DNA of 24,839 nt from a virus. The stretch spans positions 1-24,839 of IMG/VR virus record IMGVR_UViG_3300020157_000013; one strand, given 5' to 3'. A model generated the notes under the pieces. The model was not told the DNA's origin, made no database searches, and saw nothing but the letters and a program-made list of their open reading frames with translations. Positions 5,576-12,379 of the stretch are shown here, piece by piece. Numbering within the stretch: position 1 is the first letter of the stretch; every line of letters begins with the position of its first letter. Position numbers and translations under genes: made by a program.

Positions 5576-6631
5576 ATGAATAACCAATTACAAAGCGTTT
5601 CAGAGTTCAACCAACTCTCAAGCATCTATGGCATCCATTTAGGAATGGACGCTAAAACAGTCTTAACCGACTCGGTTAAACGTCAGCTCGCCATGGACGC
5701 GGCTCAACCCGCGCTAGTGACTGTCAGCAACTCCGGTATTCCGTACTATTTATCCAATTACATTGACCCGAAGCTGATTGAAGTCTTACTGACACCGAAC
5801 AAAGCCGCAGTTATCTTGGGCGAAGCCAAAAAAGGCGACTGGACAACCAATACAGCGACTTTCCCGATTATTGAACGTACAGGCGAAGTCTCAAGCTATG
5901 GCGATTACAGTAATAACGGTTCAACCGGCGCCAACGCCAACTTTCCGGTGCGCCAGAGCTATCACTATCAAACTGTTTCGCAATGGGGTGAACGGCAGCT
6001 TGAAATGTACGGATTAGCTAAGATTGACTATGCCAGCCAGGTTAATATTGCCAGTGCAGTCGTTTTGGATAAATTCCAGAACGATAGCTACTTTTACGGT
6101 ATTGCAGGTTTGCAAAACTATGGCTTGCTCAATGACGCTTCATTATCGGCGGCTATCGCACCAGGAACCAAGTTGGCACACTCGCCCTATTGGATTTATG
6201 GCGGTGTAGTCACAGCGACAGCGAACGAAATTTATGCGGACATACAAAGCCTTTTCATTGAACTGGTCAACCAGTCAGGCGGCTTGATTGAAATGGATAC
6301 TAAGATGGTTCTGGCTATGTCACCCGCATCATCCGTGGCATTGACAACGACTAACATCTATAACGTGAATGTTTACGACCTTTTAAAGAAGAACTTCCCG
6401 AACATTCGCTTTGAAACAGCGACTCAGTACGCCACTACCGGCGGGCAGTTGGTGCAGTTAATCGCTGAATCACTAGACGGTCAAAAAACCGGCTATTGCG
6501 GATTTACTGAAAAAATGCGGGCGCATCCGATTATCCGTGGATTAAGCTACTTTGAGCAAAAGAAAAGTCAAGGTACATGGGGCGCATTGATATTTCAACC
6601 CTTTGCAATAGCAAGTATGGTGGGTGTATGA
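5576..6631 (+). CDS. Major capsid protein (DUF2184, HK97-like fold)
   Basis: 351 residues that build the icosahedral shell. Family features include PYYLSNYIDPKLIEVLL near residue 58, the KGDWTTNTATFPI strand followed by GEVSSYGDYSNNG, a WGERQLEMYGLA motif near 140, and YFYGIAGLQNYGLLND near 175. The C-terminal domain contains the MVLAMSPASSVAL, GYCGFTEKMRAHP and GTWGALIFQP motifs. Length and order (directly after the cement gene) are normal for the family. No long cleaved N-terminal scaffold region is present, in keeping with a separate scaffold protein. A strong terminator follows 90 bases downstream. Confidence 0.93.
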   Translation: MNNQLQSVSEFNQLSSIYGIHLGMDAKTVLTDSVKRQLAMDAAQPALVTVSNSGIPYYLSNYIDPKLIEVLLTPNKAAVILGEAKKGDWTTNTATFPIIERTGEVSSYGDYSNNGSTGANANFPVRQSYHYQTVSQWGERQLEMYGLAKIDYASQVNIASAVVLDKFQNDSYFYGIAGLQNYGLLNDASLSAAIAPGTKLAHSPYWIYGGVVTATANEIYADIQSLFIELVNQSGGLIEMDTKMVLAMSPASSVALTTTNIYNVNVYDLLKKNFPNIRFETATQYATTGGQLVQLIAESLDGQKTGYCGFTEKMRAHPIIRGLSYFEQKKSQGTWGALIFQPFAIASMVGV

Positions 6632-6720
6632 AAAGCCCAAGCTATACTAAAAAAGGGCCAGGGCGCAGGCCATTCTATATACACGAGCGCAAAAGAAAAG
6701 ACAATGTACTTGGCTTGCAT

Positions 6721-6746
6721 CCGGCCAAGCAGTTGGCCGGTTTTTT
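6721..6746 (+). terminator. Strong Rho-independent terminator after the major capsid gene
   Basis: A perfect 8-bp stem (CCGGCCAA with TTGGCCGG), a 4-base GCAG loop and six T residues. It separates the highly needed capsid and cement transcripts from the connector and tail genes, so the latter are reached by read-through or by other promoters. Confidence 0.9.
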
Positions 6747-6761
6747 ATAACAGAGGATTTT

Positions 6762-6929
6762 ATGGCAGATATAGAAGGCACATTTGAAGTTCTAGAAAAC
6801 ATTGAAATAACCGGCGCGACTGAATATCCACAAAAGCCGCTTATTCTCATGGCCCCCGCAGAAGACGCGGATGAAATAATCAAGTTTTGTAGTGAAAACG
6901 GTATATCAGTTTATATAGGGGAAAGATAA
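6762..6929 (+). CDS. Small 55-aa protein between capsid and connector genes
   Basis: A short acidic protein (MADIEGTFEVLENIEITGAT at its start) with an AGAGGA ribosome site 5 bases before the ATG. Its stop codon is directly followed by the ATG of the next gene. Predicted folds alternate strand and helix (PLILMAP, EDADEIIKFC, ISVYIGE), giving a small alpha/beta protein. Placement and spacing argue for a real gene. I do not recognise it. Confidence 0.6.
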   Translation: MADIEGTFEVLENIEITGATEYPQKPLILMAPAEDADEIIKFCSENGISVYIGER

Positions 6930-7277
6930 ATGTCATTAGAAACAGTCACAGTCGGTTGTAAATTACCGAACGGCCTGCACCTGGACATAGACGGTCCGGA
7001 GGGCAAGAAACGCTTTACCTTAAAAGGCGCAAACAGCAGCTCAGTCGTGGGCGGCTTCGGCATTACCGAAAACATCCCGAAAGACTTTTTTGAGGAATGG
7101 GCCAGGTTGTATGCCAAGAGCATCGTAGTAGCCAATGGCATTGTTTTTGCCTACAAAGACAGCAAGGGCGCGGAAGCGATTGCCAAAGAACGCAAAGATT
7201 TAAAAACAGGTTTTGAGCCTAAAGATCCTGATAAACCAGGCAAGGGATTAAAACCAGAACGACAAATGATGAACTGA
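6930..7277 (+). CDS. Conserved-type phage protein of 115 aa, head-region, function unknown
   Basis: A 115-residue protein that starts immediately after the stop of the 55-aa gene. The N-terminal half is beta-rich (VTVGCKLPNGLHLDI, then KRFTLKGANSSSVVGGFGIT). A helix follows (KDFFEEWARLYAKS), and the basic tail (about 85-115, KxxxxxPDKPGKGLKP) looks disordered. Small proteins with this K/P-rich tail occur after the capsid gene in related phages, where they are taken as minor head or connector proteins. The role here rests on position. Confidence 0.6.
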   Translation: MSLETVTVGCKLPNGLHLDIDGPEGKKRFTLKGANSSSVVGGFGITENIPKDFFEEWARLYAKSIVVANGIVFAYKDSKGAEAIAKERKDLKTGFEPKDPDKPGKGLKPERQMMN

Positions 7278-7278
7278 T

Positions 7279-7719
7279 ATGGCCGTCGTCGTTTTCGCTT
7301 ACTCAAGCTGGGCTACTCGTTATCCTGAACTCGCGCCGTGGGTGACTGAACCGATGGCGCAGTCTTATTTTAGCGAAGCCGGCCTATACTGCGACAACAC
7401 GACCGCCAGCCCCATTATTGATGAAACAACCCGCGCCATGCTGTTAAATATGGTGGTGGCGCACATTGCCAAGCTCTCCGCACCGATTAATGGCCAAGCG
7501 CCGAGCGGCTTAGTAGGAAGAATGAGTAATGTCACCGAGGGCAGCGTGTCATTGAGCATTGAAAACAATTACCCGCCCGGCACCGTGCAATGGTGGCAGC
7601 AAACACCGTATGGCGCGCAATTCTGGGCAGCGACCGAACAATACCGCCGCATGTTTTACGTGCCTCAGCCGTACCGTGTGGTTGATCCTTATGCGCCTTG
7701 GGGTGGAACGTGGCAGTAA
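7279..7719 (+). CDS. DUF4054 head-tail connector protein
   Basis: 146 residues with the DUF4054 pattern: an aromatic N-terminal motif (FAYSSWATRYPEL), the SYFSEAGLYCDNT helix, a long helix TTRAMLLNMVVAHIAKL, GLVGRMSNVTEGSVSLSIEN, then the C-terminal WWQQTPYGAQFWAAT and YRRMFYV segments. Proteins of this type resemble the gp6-like adaptors that join portal to tail. It lies one base after the preceding gene and its end overlaps the next gene by 10 bases, as in a compact connector operon. Confidence 0.85.
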   Translation: MAVVVFAYSSWATRYPELAPWVTEPMAQSYFSEAGLYCDNTTASPIIDETTRAMLLNMVVAHIAKLSAPINGQAPSGLVGRMSNVTEGSVSLSIENNYPPGTVQWWQQTPYGAQFWAATEQYRRMFYVPQPYRVVDPYAPWGGTWQ

Positions 7720-8186
7720 TCAGCTTGTCCGGCGGCGCAAAGCTGGAAAGATACCTGGCAGGTATTCAGGCAAATGTTACTAAAGCCAGTAAAGTCGATA
7801 TTGGCTTTATGAAAGAAAGCCCCTACCCCGATGGAACCTCATTAGCTAAAGTGGCTATATGGAACGAGTTTGGCAAGGCCGGCAAGAAAAACGAAGCAGG
7901 GGACATTACGGGCTATCAACCACCACGTCCCTACTTTAGAAATATGATTGCCAAGCACAGCGGCGAATGGGGTGAACAGCTCTCAGCGTTTTTAGAAGCC
8001 AATGACCTGGACGCACAAATAGCACTGAATAAAATGGGGGGCATCATTTCTAATGAACTCAAACAGTCAATTCATGATTTAGTCGATCCACCGCTTGCAC
8101 AAGTTACGATTGACAAAAAAGGCGATGACAAACCTTTGATTGAGACAGCGCACATGTACCAGTCAGTACACCACGAGGTATCTTAA
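7710..8186 (+). CDS. Neck / tail-completion protein (HK97 gp10-like)
   Basis: 158 residues from GTG 7710, chosen because a GGGGTGG run sits just upstream; a TTG at 7698 would add four residues. Features include VDIGFMKESPYPDGTSLAKVA, the IWNEFG motif followed by a Pro-rich PPRPYFRNMI loop, a central helix, and a C-terminal LIETAHMYQSV. IWNEFG...PPRPF/Y...LxxT..M..S is the usual layout of the gp10/neck family, which closes the head-tail joint. Overlaps of 10 bases with the gene before and one base with the gene after suggest translational coupling. Confidence 0.75.
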   Translation: MAVISLSGGAKLERYLAGIQANVTKASKVDIGFMKESPYPDGTSLAKVAIWNEFGKAGKKNEAGDITGYQPPRPYFRNMIAKHSGEWGEQLSAFLEANDLDAQIALNKMGGIISNELKQSIHDLVDPPLAQVTIDKKGDDKPLIETAHMYQSVHHEVS

Positions 8187-8362
8187 TGACAACAACTGTG
8201 ACAATAGATGCGCATTGTTCCCCATCACAAGAGGTGCATATTGTCGTAGGGACACCAGAAGGGGAAATACAAGGTGAATGTATGACGCTGCAAAGCGGAC
8301 AAACAGCCATTAAATATATCTTTGATAACCGTATTATAGCGATTACAGAGGTATTAAAATGA
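8186..8362 (+). CDS. 58-aa protein overlapping both neighbours
   Basis: The ATG shares one base with the stop of the neck gene (TAATG) and the TGA overlaps the ATG of the next gene (ATGA). This arrangement is hard to obtain by chance. The protein is small and beta-rich: TVTIDAHCSP, VHIVVGTPEGE, and AIKYIFDNRIIAITE at its end. No family is recognised; it could be a minor neck component or an accessory to the tail-completion proteins. Confidence 0.6.
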   Translation: MTTTVTIDAHCSPSQEVHIVVGTPEGEIQGECMTLQSGQTAIKYIFDNRIIAITEVLK

Positions 8363-8748
8363 ACCTTCATGGCCTGGTACGGGGCGCAATAACCGTGGTT
8401 AATCCTGATATTGACGGGACGTTGTACCGTTCAACAGGCTATACGACCGCGATTGACGGCAAGCAAATACCCGCCTATGCCGCACCGGAAGCGATTAGAG
8501 TTCAGCTCCAATCCTTGCAGCTTAACGAGTTAAAACTACTCGACGGCTTGAACATTCAGGGCGATAAAGTCAGCATGTACCTATTCGGTAAAGTCTCCGG
8601 CGTAGTCCGTCCCGATGGTACGGGCGGCGATTTAATCACGCTGTTTAATGGCAATAAATACTTAGTGACGCTGATTTTAGAAGATTGGAGCTTGGTTAAT
8701 AACTGGAGTAAAGTTGTCTGTACGAGACAGCTTAACTCTAGTCAATAA
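8359..8748 (+). CDS. Head-closure / tail-attachment-type protein, 129 aa
   Basis: 129 residues. An N-terminal HGLVRGAITVVNPDIDGTLYRS segment leads to a beta-sheet core (IRVQLQSLQLNELKLLDGLN, then KVSMYLFGKV and GDLITLFNGNKYLVTLILEDW). This sequence type is regularly found between the gp10-like neck protein and the tail terminator in DUF3383-sheath phages and probably belongs to the neck. The last residues (VVCTRQLNSSQ) are followed at once by a non-coding stretch that begins with a partial echo of the gene end. Confidence 0.65.
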   Translation: MNLHGLVRGAITVVNPDIDGTLYRSTGYTTAIDGKQIPAYAAPEAIRVQLQSLQLNELKLLDGLNIQGDKVSMYLFGKVSGVVRPDGTGGDLITLFNGNKYLVTLILEDWSLVNNWSKVVCTRQLNSSQ

Positions 8749-9003
8749 ATGGTCAATAACTGGTGCTTGGAATCTGATTTGCATCAGTACGAGATTCAAC
8801 GGAGCCGGGTTTGGCAAATACAAATGGCCGTCCCGTTTATGTACCCCTCCACTCTAGGCTCTCCCAGCCTATTAGTGATTGGTTTGCACAAAGGCAAGTT
8901 ACAACCACATGGCTATTTTAGCCGGTTTTGGTGAGTTTAGATAATGACAATTTTAGATAGTTGAGACATAGAATATGCTTAATTTATATAATCGGTTGCA
9001 CTA
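8749..9003 (+). other. Stretch without a convincing gene, with hairpins and a gene-end echo
   Basis: A 61-codon frame begins with ATG at 8749 but has no ribosome site, an atypical composition (Trp, Pro, His, Tyr rich) and no strand or domain pattern, so it is not called. The stretch opens with GGTCAATAACTGG, near-identical to GGTTAATAACTGG in the end of the preceding gene (about 8692), and both are followed within about 35 bases by a GTACGAGA word. It also holds an imperfect stem-loop (8850-8877: CACT/AGTG outside, TAGGCT/AGCCTA inside), a small GGCTA/TAGCC hairpin (8911-8923) and a promoter-like sequence near its right end. Confidence 0.45.
8963..8992 (+). promoter_or_regulatory. Possible promoter for the tail genes
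   Basis: A perfect TATAAT (8987-8992) lies 18 bases after GAGACA (8963-8968). Only 11 bases separate it from the ATG of the tail-terminator gene, so a transcript from here would be nearly leaderless, in line with the absence of a Shine-Dalgarno site before that ATG. Based on consensus only. Confidence 0.4.
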
Positions 9004-9819
9004 ATGGACTTCCCGGATTCAACCACCGACAGCGCAACACTGGCCGCCAGTCAGAACGCACAAGCCGTATTTAAAGGGCTCAAAGCCGCTTCACTGGGCT
9101 TATCGGGCGAAGTCATCGGCAACCTTGCCCCGCTGGGTAATAACGAAACTTACTTAATGGCCGCGTTACGGCTGTTTATCCTGCAAGTTTTACCGGACAG
9201 GGTGGACGTGATACGCGGGCAGATTAATCGCGTACCGGAACCGTTACGGGATGATTTTATAGTCTTAACGCCCTTATTCAGGGAGCGGTTAAGCACGAAT
9301 TATGACACCTATATTGATACCGTCTTTACGGGCAGTATAGCGGGTAATACGCTCACAGTCAGCGCGATAAACTACGGTAATTTAGACATTGGCAGCGTGA
9401 TATTAGGCGTTAATGTCTTATCGAATACTGTAATAACCACCGTTTTGCCGGGCTATAAGTACACCATTAGCAAGTCGCAGAACCTATCTAGCGGCAAGCT
9501 GGCGGCGGGTAAAGCCGAACTGTTACAACCGATTAAAGCCACCGTGCAGATTGATGTTCACGGCCCCAACAGCGCCGATTACGCGCACGTTATCACAACC
9601 ACGTTTAGGGATGATTACGGGGTGCAGATATTCAATACCTTTGGCTATGGCATTACCCCGCTCTATACCGGAACGCCTAAGCAAATACCCTTTATCAATG
9701 GCGAGCTACAAGTAGAAGAACGCTGGTCAATCGACGCGGTTCTGCAAGCCAACCAAACCATCACCTTATCACAAGCCTTTGCTGATGCACTCAGCATACA
9801 TTTAATTAATTTGGAGTAG
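9004..9819 (+). CDS. Neck/tail terminator protein (gp12-like, LIC_12616 type) with an inserted module
   Basis: 271 residues. The flanks fit the phage neck-terminator family: [22 protein letters not shown] near residue 47 with [23 protein letters not shown], then [24 protein letters not shown] near 180, and the end [20 protein letters not shown]. Such proteins cap the tail tube below the head. Between them, residues about 105-165, sits a beta-rich insert ([20 protein letters not shown]...YTIS) of the same type as in the cement and J proteins but without the GTGTGG turn. The start is ATG 9004: an in-frame stop lies just upstream (8989-8991) and no ribosome site is visible. Confidence 0.82.
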   Translation: MDFPDSTTDSATLAASQNAQAVFKGLKAASLGLSGEVIGNLAPLGNNETYLMAALRLFILQVLPDRVDVIRGQINRVPEPLRDDFIVLTPLFRERLSTNYDTYIDTVFTGSIAGNTLTVSAINYGNLDIGSVILGVNVLSNTVITTVLPGYKYTISKSQNLSSGKLAAGKAELLQPIKATVQIDVHGPNSADYAHVITTTFRDDYGVQIFNTFGYGITPLYTGTPKQIPFINGELQVEERWSIDAVLQANQTITLSQAFADALSIHLINLE

Positions 9820-9825
9820 AAACCC

Positions 9826-11319
9826 ATGACCATTCCAGCCTCGACCATTGTCCAAGTTACACCGGGCGTAATTTCCGGGGGCGGTTCTGCTCTCAGTTTA
9901 GATGCCATTGTCTTAACCTCATCTTACCGCGTCCCGATTGGCACGATAGCCACCTTCTCAAGCCATGCCGCAGTCGCCGCCTACTTTGGCTCAAGCGCGA
10001 CCGAAGCGGCACTTGCCAGCACCTATTTTTTAGGCTTTGATAATTCCAATATCAAGCCGGGCGGCTTAAGTTTCAGCCAGTATAACAGCGCGTCCGTAGC
10101 AGCTTACATGCAAGGCGGCTCAGTCGCGGATATGTCGCTAGCCTCACTTAAGTCCTTATCCGGCACGATTATCTTAACCGTGGACGGTGTGCTTAAAACA
10201 TCGGCCACTATCGCGCTTACCGCCGCCACTAGCTTCTCAAGTGCGGCTACGATTATCCTGGCAGGCTTTACGACTCCTGGCTTTACGCTGACTTATGATA
10301 GCGTCTCAGGCGGCTATTTGTTCACCTCGTCAACCACCGGCTCAGCCTCAAGCATCACCTTTGCCACCGGCACAATCTCAGCGGATCTTAAATTGACCGC
10401 AGCCACCGGCGCAGTACTGTCACAAGGCGTGATAGTAACGAATCCCTCGACACACATGGACTCAATAACTAACCAGTTTACTAACTGGGCTAGTTTTATG
10501 ACCGCGTTTAATCCTGATGTGTCCGGCAATACCAACAAGTTACTATTCGCAGCGTGGGCCAATGCTCAGGTGGACAGATACACCTATGTATGCTGGGATG
10601 GCGATGCCACGGCGACCACTTCAGCCGCAGCGACCACCAGTCTTGGTTATCTGCTACACGCTTCCAACAGCAGCGGAACCGTAGTCATTTACGACACAAC
10701 TTACACGCTGGCGGCTTTCGTATGCGGCGCCATTGCCTCGATTGATTTCACTGAAACCAATGGCCGGACAAATCTCTGTTTCCGCTCACAAGCCGGTATT
10801 ACGCCACTGGTTACTACCCAGACGATCTACGACAATTTACTGGCGAACCATTACAACTGCTATGCTGTTTTTGCTACCGCGAACGATAACTTTACCTTCC
10901 TGAATCCCGGCTCAATATCCGGCGATTTTTTATGGATTGATTCATTCGTTGATCAGATATGGTTAAACAATGCCTTCCAACTGGCATTAATGACCTATCT
11001 CACTGAGGCTAAATCAAGTCCCTACAATGAACTGGGTTACTCGCTCATTCGTGCGGCGTGTATGGACACTATTTATCAAGGCTTAAACTTTGGGGCAATA
11101 CGCGCAGGCGTACCACTTTCAGTACAGCAAGCGGCATTGGTCAACTCAGCGGCAGGCTTGAAGATAAGCGACATTATTACAACACAGGGATTTTATTTGC
11201 AAATATTGCCAGCGACATCACAAGTCAGAGCGGCACGGCAATCACCGCCGATAACATTTTGGTACATGGATGGGCAGTCCGTGCAATCTATCAATATGTC
11301 CTCCATAGAAATTCAATAA
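9826..11319 (+). CDS. Tail sheath protein (DUF3383)
   Basis: 497 residues forming the contractile outer tail layer. N-terminal VQVTPGVISGGGSALSLDAIVLT is the DUF3383 start. The middle (about 108-205) is the usual inserted beta domain: GTIILTVDG, ALTAATSFSSAA, LTYDSVSGGYLFTSSTTG, TAATGAVLSQGV. The C-terminal half has the VWVI/VCWD-type core (YTYVCWDGD), YNCYAVFATANDNFTFLNPGSISG and FVDQIWLNNAFQLALM. It ends with the strand ITFWYMDGQSVQSINMSS that hooks neighbouring subunits. Its presence defines the phage as a myovirus. It lies 6 bases after the terminator gene and 9 before the tube gene. Confidence 0.93.
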   Translation: MTIPASTIVQVTPGVISGGGSALSLDAIVLTSSYRVPIGTIATFSSHAAVAAYFGSSATEAALASTYFLGFDNSNIKPGGLSFSQYNSASVAAYMQGGSVADMSLASLKSLSGTIILTVDGVLKTSATIALTAATSFSSAATIILAGFTTPGFTLTYDSVSGGYLFTSSTTGSASSITFATGTISADLKLTAATGAVLSQGVIVTNPSTHMDSITNQFTNWASFMTAFNPDVSGNTNKLLFAAWANAQVDRYTYVCWDGDATATTSAAATTSLGYLLHASNSSGTVVIYDTTYTLAAFVCGAIASIDFTETNGRTNLCFRSQAGITPLVTTQTIYDNLLANHYNCYAVFATANDNFTFLNPGSISGDFLWIDSFVDQIWLNNAFQLALMTYLTEAKSSPYNELGYSLIRAACMDTIYQGLNFGAIRAGVPLSVQQAALVNSAAGLKISDIITTQGFYLQILPATSQVRAARQSPPITFWYMDGQSVQSINMSSIEIQ

Positions 11320-11328
11320 GGAACCGTC

Positions 11329-11763
11329 ATGGCTAACAATATTACAAGCGCGAATTCAACCCTGGCACTGGGTGTAGTCGGTTTATTTACAGTGCCACAA
11401 GCCTTGCAGGGCTTCTCGGCGGGTGATGCCTACTCGATTGATACCGTCGATATTTCTCAGGTATTGATGGGCGTGGATGGCGTTATGTCATCCGGCTGGG
11501 TGCCACAGATTAAAACCATGAACGTGACGCTACAGTCGGATAGTTTATCCAATACGTTTTTTGAAGCCTGGTATGCAGCGCAGGAAGTGGCAAAGAATAC
11601 CTACTCAGCCTTTGGTGTGATTAACCAGCCAGCCTTAAGCCGCGTCTACACGCTTAAAAATGGCATTTTATCGAACTACGCACCGTTAGCGGATGCTAAA
11701 GAAGTGTTACAACCCAGAAAGTTTCAGATTAAATGGGAGTTGATTTTGGGCAGTCCAGTCTAA
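11329..11763 (+). CDS. Tail tube protein
   Basis: 144 residues, the inner tube of the tail through which DNA passes. The pattern is typical of the tube protein paired with DUF3383 sheaths (often mis-named tail fibre in databases). It has LFTVPQALQGFSAGDAYSID at about 18-37, the IDISQV-like strand, VLMGVDGVMSSGWVPQIK, MNVTLQSDSLSNTFFEAWY, and VLQPRKFQIKWELIL at the end. AAGGA precedes the start. Directly downstream of the sheath, as expected. Confidence 0.88.
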   Translation: MANNITSANSTLALGVVGLFTVPQALQGFSAGDAYSIDTVDISQVLMGVDGVMSSGWVPQIKTMNVTLQSDSLSNTFFEAWYAAQEVAKNTYSAFGVINQPALSRVYTLKNGILSNYAPLADAKEVLQPRKFQIKWELILGSPV

Positions 11764-11777
11764 CCTAGAGGCATTTT

Positions 11778-12182
11778 ATGGCACGTAAAGAACTTACCAT
11801 CACGCTTGAGGATGCCGGCAGAGATACCGGCAAGACCTTTGTTATCACGGAGATGTCCGCCAGCACCGCCGAAAAGTGGGCGGCACGGGCATTTTTGGCA
11901 CTGGCAAAGTCCGGCGTGGATATTCCCGGCGATGTGTCCAGTATCGGCGCGGCGGGTATCGCGATACTGGGCATTAAGGCGCTGGGCGGTATGGATTTTG
12001 AAACCGCCGAACCGTTACTTAATGAAATGATGACGTGCGTTAAGATTATGCCGGACAGGAATCAGCCGAATGTCACGCGCTCGTTGATTGAAGATGATAT
12101 TGAAGAAATAGCTTCACGGCTGAAACTGAGAAAGGCTATCTTTGAGTTGCACTTTGATTTTTTTACCAGCGCCGCCCACTAA
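11778..12182 (+). CDS. Tail assembly chaperone, short (zero-frame) form
   Basis: 134 residues, corresponding in place and role to gpG of lambda. Such proteins coat the tape measure while the tube is built around it and are not kept in the virion. The start has an AGAGG site 8 bases upstream. N-terminal strand KELTITLEDAGRDTGKTFVI, SASTAEKWAARAFLALAKSG and a helical C-terminal half with DDIEEIASRLKLRKAIFEL fit the family. The reading frame ends FDFFTSAAH, and the two Phe codons TTT TTT lie on a run of seven T residues that forms a -1 slippery heptamer. A fraction of ribosomes is predicted to shift into the following frame and make a 200-residue form. Confidence 0.82.
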   Translation: MARKELTITLEDAGRDTGKTFVITEMSASTAEKWAARAFLALAKSGVDIPGDVSSIGAAGIAILGIKALGGMDFETAEPLLNEMMTCVKIMPDRNQPNVTRSLIEDDIEEIASRLKLRKAIFELHFDFFTSAAH

Positions 12183-12207
12183 ACTTAGTCTTTCCGGTGG
12201 GGGGCGC
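12158..12207 (+). promoter_or_regulatory. Programmed -1 ribosomal frameshift signal
   Basis: The heptamer T TTT TTT (12158-12164) is in the X XXY YYZ register of the chaperone gene. After a 4-base spacer comes an 11-bp stem, GCGCCGCCCAC (12169-12179) with GTGGGGGGCGC (12197-12207), with one G-G mismatch and a 17-base loop that contains the zero-frame stop. The -1 frame is open from 12158 to the stop at 12377-12379. Slippery site, short spacer, strong stem and an open -1 frame together make this a near-complete signal. Confidence 0.82.
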
Positions 12208-12379
12208 GTATACGCCTTACGTTAATTTACCGCAAACTATTGGCACAGTTATTTCAAGCCGTTTGGCAACGCTCACAGAGCTTGACACCGTGCTGGGCAT
12301 TGAAGATTTATATGACTTACTTGAGGTGATTTCAGTGGACGCTTATAAAGATTACATAGCAAATGAGGCTATTAAGTAG
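12164..12379 (+). CDS. Tail assembly chaperone, -1 frame extension (gpT-like)
   Basis: Seventy-one codons read in the -1 frame after the slip, starting YQRRPLNLVFPVGGAYTPY and ending in an EVISVDAYKDYIANEAIK helix. Joined to the first 129 residues it gives a 200-residue gpGT-type chaperone. The extension has the GGAY and Pro-rich start and the LxTLxELDTVLGIEDLYDLLEV helical motif often seen in such second parts. GTG 12197 could in theory start a 60-codon protein, but it has no ribosome site, and the frame is already open up to the heptamer. The stop overlaps the GTG of the tape measure. Confidence 0.75.
   Translation, partial: YQRRPLNLVFPVGGAYTPYVNLPQTIGTVISSRLATLTELDTVLGIEDLYDLLEVISVDAYKDYIANEAIK

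Noticed and set aside
6628-6750. A 40-codon frame from an ATG overlapping the major capsid stop, coding a Lys/Arg-rich peptide
   Set aside because: Its last codons are the stem and T tract of a strong terminator, and it has no domain or conservation hint. The terminator explains the sequence better.
8749-8934. A 61-codon rightward frame after the 129-aa neck gene
   Set aside because: No ribosome site, odd residue make-up, no recognisable pattern, and overlap with two hairpins. Listed as a non-coding stretch instead.
12197-12379. An independent 60-codon gene starting at GTG 12197
   Set aside because: No ribosome site, and the frame is already open upstream to a perfect slippery heptamer, so a frameshift extension is the better reading.
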